A stretch of DNA of 64,000 nucleotides from Craspedostauros australis (Eukaryota > Bacillariophyta > Bacillariophyceae > Mastogloiales > Achnanthaceae), in the NCBI GenBank assembly GCA_026770025.1, contig JAMXDE010000004.1, positions 1,054,001 through 1,118,000 of the forward strand, given 5' to 3'. Numbering within the stretch: position 1 is the first letter of the stretch; each line of letters starts with the position of its first letter. A model generated the notes under the pieces. It saw only the letters and a program-made list of their open reading frames with translations. It had not been told where the DNA came from and did no database searches. This document shows, one piece after another, positions 61,377 to 64,000 of the stretch. A program made the translations under genes and the position numbers.

Positions 61377-64000
61377 ATGGAAGCAGAAGCGCCACCAAAC
61401 GTGGCCCCGGAGGTGGAGGAAACGGCTACCCAGCCAACTGCTGTCTCAGAGCAGCCTTCCACGAGTCTCGCAACGGCAGTGGCGACGACGGAGGCAACAA
61501 CAGAGGCGGACGTAGCAGAAGACGCCCCAGAGACTCAAGAGCAAGTTCCCACACCAGCAACTGGACTCACGGATGCACCAGCACCAGCTGTAGCAGCTCC
61601 AGTTGCGGCGGCGACGCTCGTGCCTGCAGAAGCCGCAGTTGCACCAGCTCCCGTGGCCACGGTTCCCGCCCCAGCTCAAGTGCAACCAAACCTTGAACCC
61701 GAGGAATCCCAGTTGCAGACGCAGCCACCGCCGCCAGCAACAGGACTTGCAGCAGTCGTAGCGGCAGCAACAGAAGCTCCACCTGCCCAAGATGCGTCGG
61801 TTGCGGTCGCCCCTCCTGCGCAGCCCCCGGTTGCGGCACCAGCAGTGGCAACTCCCGCGCCACCAGCACCAGCCGTCGCACCTGCCCCTGAAGCACAACC
61901 CGCAGCACTCGCAACTGTTGCACCAGCAGCAGCGACAGTGGTAGCAGCAGTGCCGACACCCGCACACGTGGCTGCACCTGCGGCTGCACATGTGCCAGTG
62001 CAAACCGTGCCAGCCAACACAGTGGTGCAAGCAACCGTTGCGGAAGTGCCTGTGCCAGCTGTGGCGGCCGTTGCAACAGCAACAGCAGCGCAACCTGCCG
62101 AGGCTACTCCAGTCGCTACCGGCGTAATTGCGCACGCGCATGCGCAGCCACATGGCGAGGTTCAGGTGGTACAGGCATCAGTTCCGCTGCCACAAGAACA
62201 CCTGCAAGTGACAGTGCCGGCAACAGCGACAGCGGTAGCAGCAGCACCAGGACAAGAGCCAGTCGTTGTGCCGGTTCAAGCAACTGCTGGCACTCAAGTC
62301 CCAGCCCAGGCTGTGGCACATGCGCCAGGTCAGCTACACATCCCAGTTCAAGCGCAGGCGCACACAAACGCAGCACCGACCACTGAGCAAACGGTGGTCC
62401 TTGTCGTTGCGCCTGGCCACGCACCGCATGCAGTCCCCATGAACGCAGCTGGCGGAACTGTCGTTCAGCAATACATGCATGTCCCAACCCACGGTGGAGT
62501 GGTCGTACATCAAGTGCCAGCGGCAGTGCCCGTCACAGCTGCCGCCCCTGTGGGCAGTCCGGAAGCTGCTGCTGCAGCGGCCGCGGCAGCTGCCAGCGCT
62601 GCTGTCGCAGCACAGGGCGTCGTCGATCCCACCGCGGTTGCACACCAAGTCACCATGCAACATCAAACCGATGGCATGGTCACCGTTGCTGGTACCTCCA
62701 AGGATGGCGCGAAGCAGGCTGTGGCCATGGCCGTGGACGAATCGAAGAAGCACGATGTGATGGCGGCTGCCACAGCTGCCGCGGTGGCCGCCACTGCTGG
62801 CATTCCAGCGCAGGCCGCCATCCAAGGCGAAGCACCCGCCGGTCTCCAGCCTGGCGCAATCTGGGATCCCAAGGATCCGGATGTGCTCTCTGGTCGTGGC
62901 GCCTCTGTGAATGCGCATCAAGGCAACAAGAAGTTCCGTGCCTTGTGCTTCTCGCGCAAGCCTGAGTTTGAGGCTGGGAACCATGCGGCTAAGCGTCGTA
63001 TCGCCACGGAGTAAGTCATCATCGTTCGTGTCGGCGCATGCTGGTTGTTGGTTGTCGGTTGTTGTTTTTGAAACGTGTGTTCCACTTTATCACACTGTTC
63101 AATTCTGTTGGTCGCATCGTTCATGTGATCGGTTTTCGACTCCTCTCACGAATACTAACCTGCCATGTTGCTTCTCCAATTTTGAAACGCCTGCTCCACT
63201 CATATATATCTTCGATTTGTACAACCGGAAATACTTACATACACTTATGGTACAATCGCATCTACTCTACGACTTGTTGCAGGATCGTGGACGCTGTCGT
63301 GGATGGCCACGGGGCTCGATTCTTGCGCCGCAAGGACGACAAGGGGCCATGGTTCCAAATGACGCATAACCAGGCCATCCTCAAGGCGTGTCAGGTCATG
63401 CGTGATTACAAACGCCCGGACAGAATGGCGTTGCGAGAAATGATGGTGCAGAACGGCAGTGCCCGCAAGAGGCAGCGCAGTCAGGAGTCGACGCCCATGG
63501 ACGGCGTCCCGCTCCCAGCGTCCACCCCGCTCGAGCCAATCATCGAGAATCCATACGGAGTCCACGATCATGACATCCTGTCAGGACGAGGAGCGTTCGT
63601 CAACGGCCACATCGGCAACAAGCGTCTGCGCAAGCTCGCGCTGGAACGCAAGCCGGCGTTCGATACGGCCAACTACACCGAGAAGCGCGCGCTCGCGACT
63701 GAGATCGTCAACAACATCAAGTCGCTGGACCCGCCTGGTCGTTTCTTGAAGCTCGTTAAGAACAAGAAACCTGAAGATGTATCCGGAGGCAAGGCGACTG
63801 CGTCGGAGACGTGGGAGGAGCTGTCCGATGAAAAGGCCATTCACAAAGCCTGCCAAGTGATGCGTGACATCGACCGCCCCGACCGCAAGGATCGAGAAGA
63901 GAGGCGCCAAGCGAAGAGGCTGAAGTCGGACCCTGCTCACGTAGTTATGAAGATCGACGGCGTCCCGGCTGCTGCCGCCGTCGCGATCAACGAGCACGAG
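61377..64000 (+). CDS. Twin DUF6824-type protein with long Ala/Pro/Val region (3' end outside window)
   Basis: Exon 1 is 61377..63010, exon 2 is 63283 to the window end. The intron is 272 bp (GTAAGT to TTGCAG) and splits a Glu codon: GA plus G, giving ATEIVDAVVDGHGARF. At least 784 residues are visible. Residues 1-490 are a low-complexity Ala/Pro/Val/Gln region. Two DUF6824-like domains follow. The first reads DPDVLSGRGASVNAHQGNKKFR, quoted in parts as DVLSGRG and NAHQGNKKFR, then KRRIATE, across the splice, GPWFQMTHNQAILKACQVMRD. The second reads HDILSGRGAFVNGHIGNKRLR, quoted in parts as DILSGRG and NGHIGNKRLR, then KACQVMRD. This domain is abundant in diatoms and may bind DNA, though its role is not established. 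If the 60942 ATG is used there are 145 more residues. The frame is open at 64000. Confidence 0.85.

Overview
This window is nuclear DNA from a photosynthetic stramenopile, most likely a diatom. The evidence: several proteins carry a signal peptide cleaved before a phenylalanine, the bipartite signal that leads into a four-membrane plastid (ABA4-like, YchJ-like and Rdx-like proteins). There is a twin DUF6824-type protein of the kind expanded in diatoms, and a young Ty1/copia element. Introns are short (about 130-460 bp) with GT-AG ends. Genes are closely packed on both strands, and many start codons follow A/C-rich leaders. The species cannot be told from the sequence alone.

Layout. 0.6-3.3 kb: a membrane-anchored JmjC/cupin-8 oxygenase and a small stramenopile protein. 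3.3-5.4 kb: no supported gene. 5.4-19.6 kb: a one-TM protein, a DnaJ-X co-chaperone, RNase H2 subunit B, plastid ABA4-like protein, a PX-BAR sorting nexin, a tiny serine-palmitoyltransferase small subunit, ESCRT-III CHMP1 and a NAPE-PLD-like hydrolase. 19.7-38.0 kb: a segmental duplication. Each copy holds a convergent pair, an Rsm22/METTL17-like mitoribosome assembly factor and an all-ankyrin protein. Copy 1 is interrupted near its end by a whole-looking copia element with identical 139-bp LTRs and a 5-bp target duplication; copy 2 keeps the empty site. Between the copies lies a 765-bp element with perfect 28-bp terminal inverted repeats.

38.6-64 kb: a four-exon OSCA/TMEM63-like membrane protein, a protease-dead M50-like protein, a MYND/MSS51-like protein, DNA polymerase epsilon subunit POLE3/DPB4, a plastid YchJ-like protein, a secretory coiled-coil membrane protein, an SCP-type CTD phosphatase, a proteasome alpha-like protein with a signal peptide, a plastid Rdx (SelW/SelT) protein lacking the redox cysteines, and the start of a twin-DUF6824 protein that runs off the window.

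Functionally these are mostly independent housekeeping genes. Themes that recur are DNA replication and repair (RNase H2B and POLE3, both with an E2F-like site upstream), endosomal trafficking (sorting nexin, CHMP1), lipid metabolism (SPT subunit, NAPE-PLD) and plastid proteins. The least ordinary signals are the duplicated Rsm22/ankyrin block, in which the ankyrin proteins have diverged about ten times faster than their neighbours, the secretory proteasome alpha protein, and the catalytically degenerate Rdx and M50 proteins. All splice sites were placed by eye from GT-AG signals, reading frame and family conservation.
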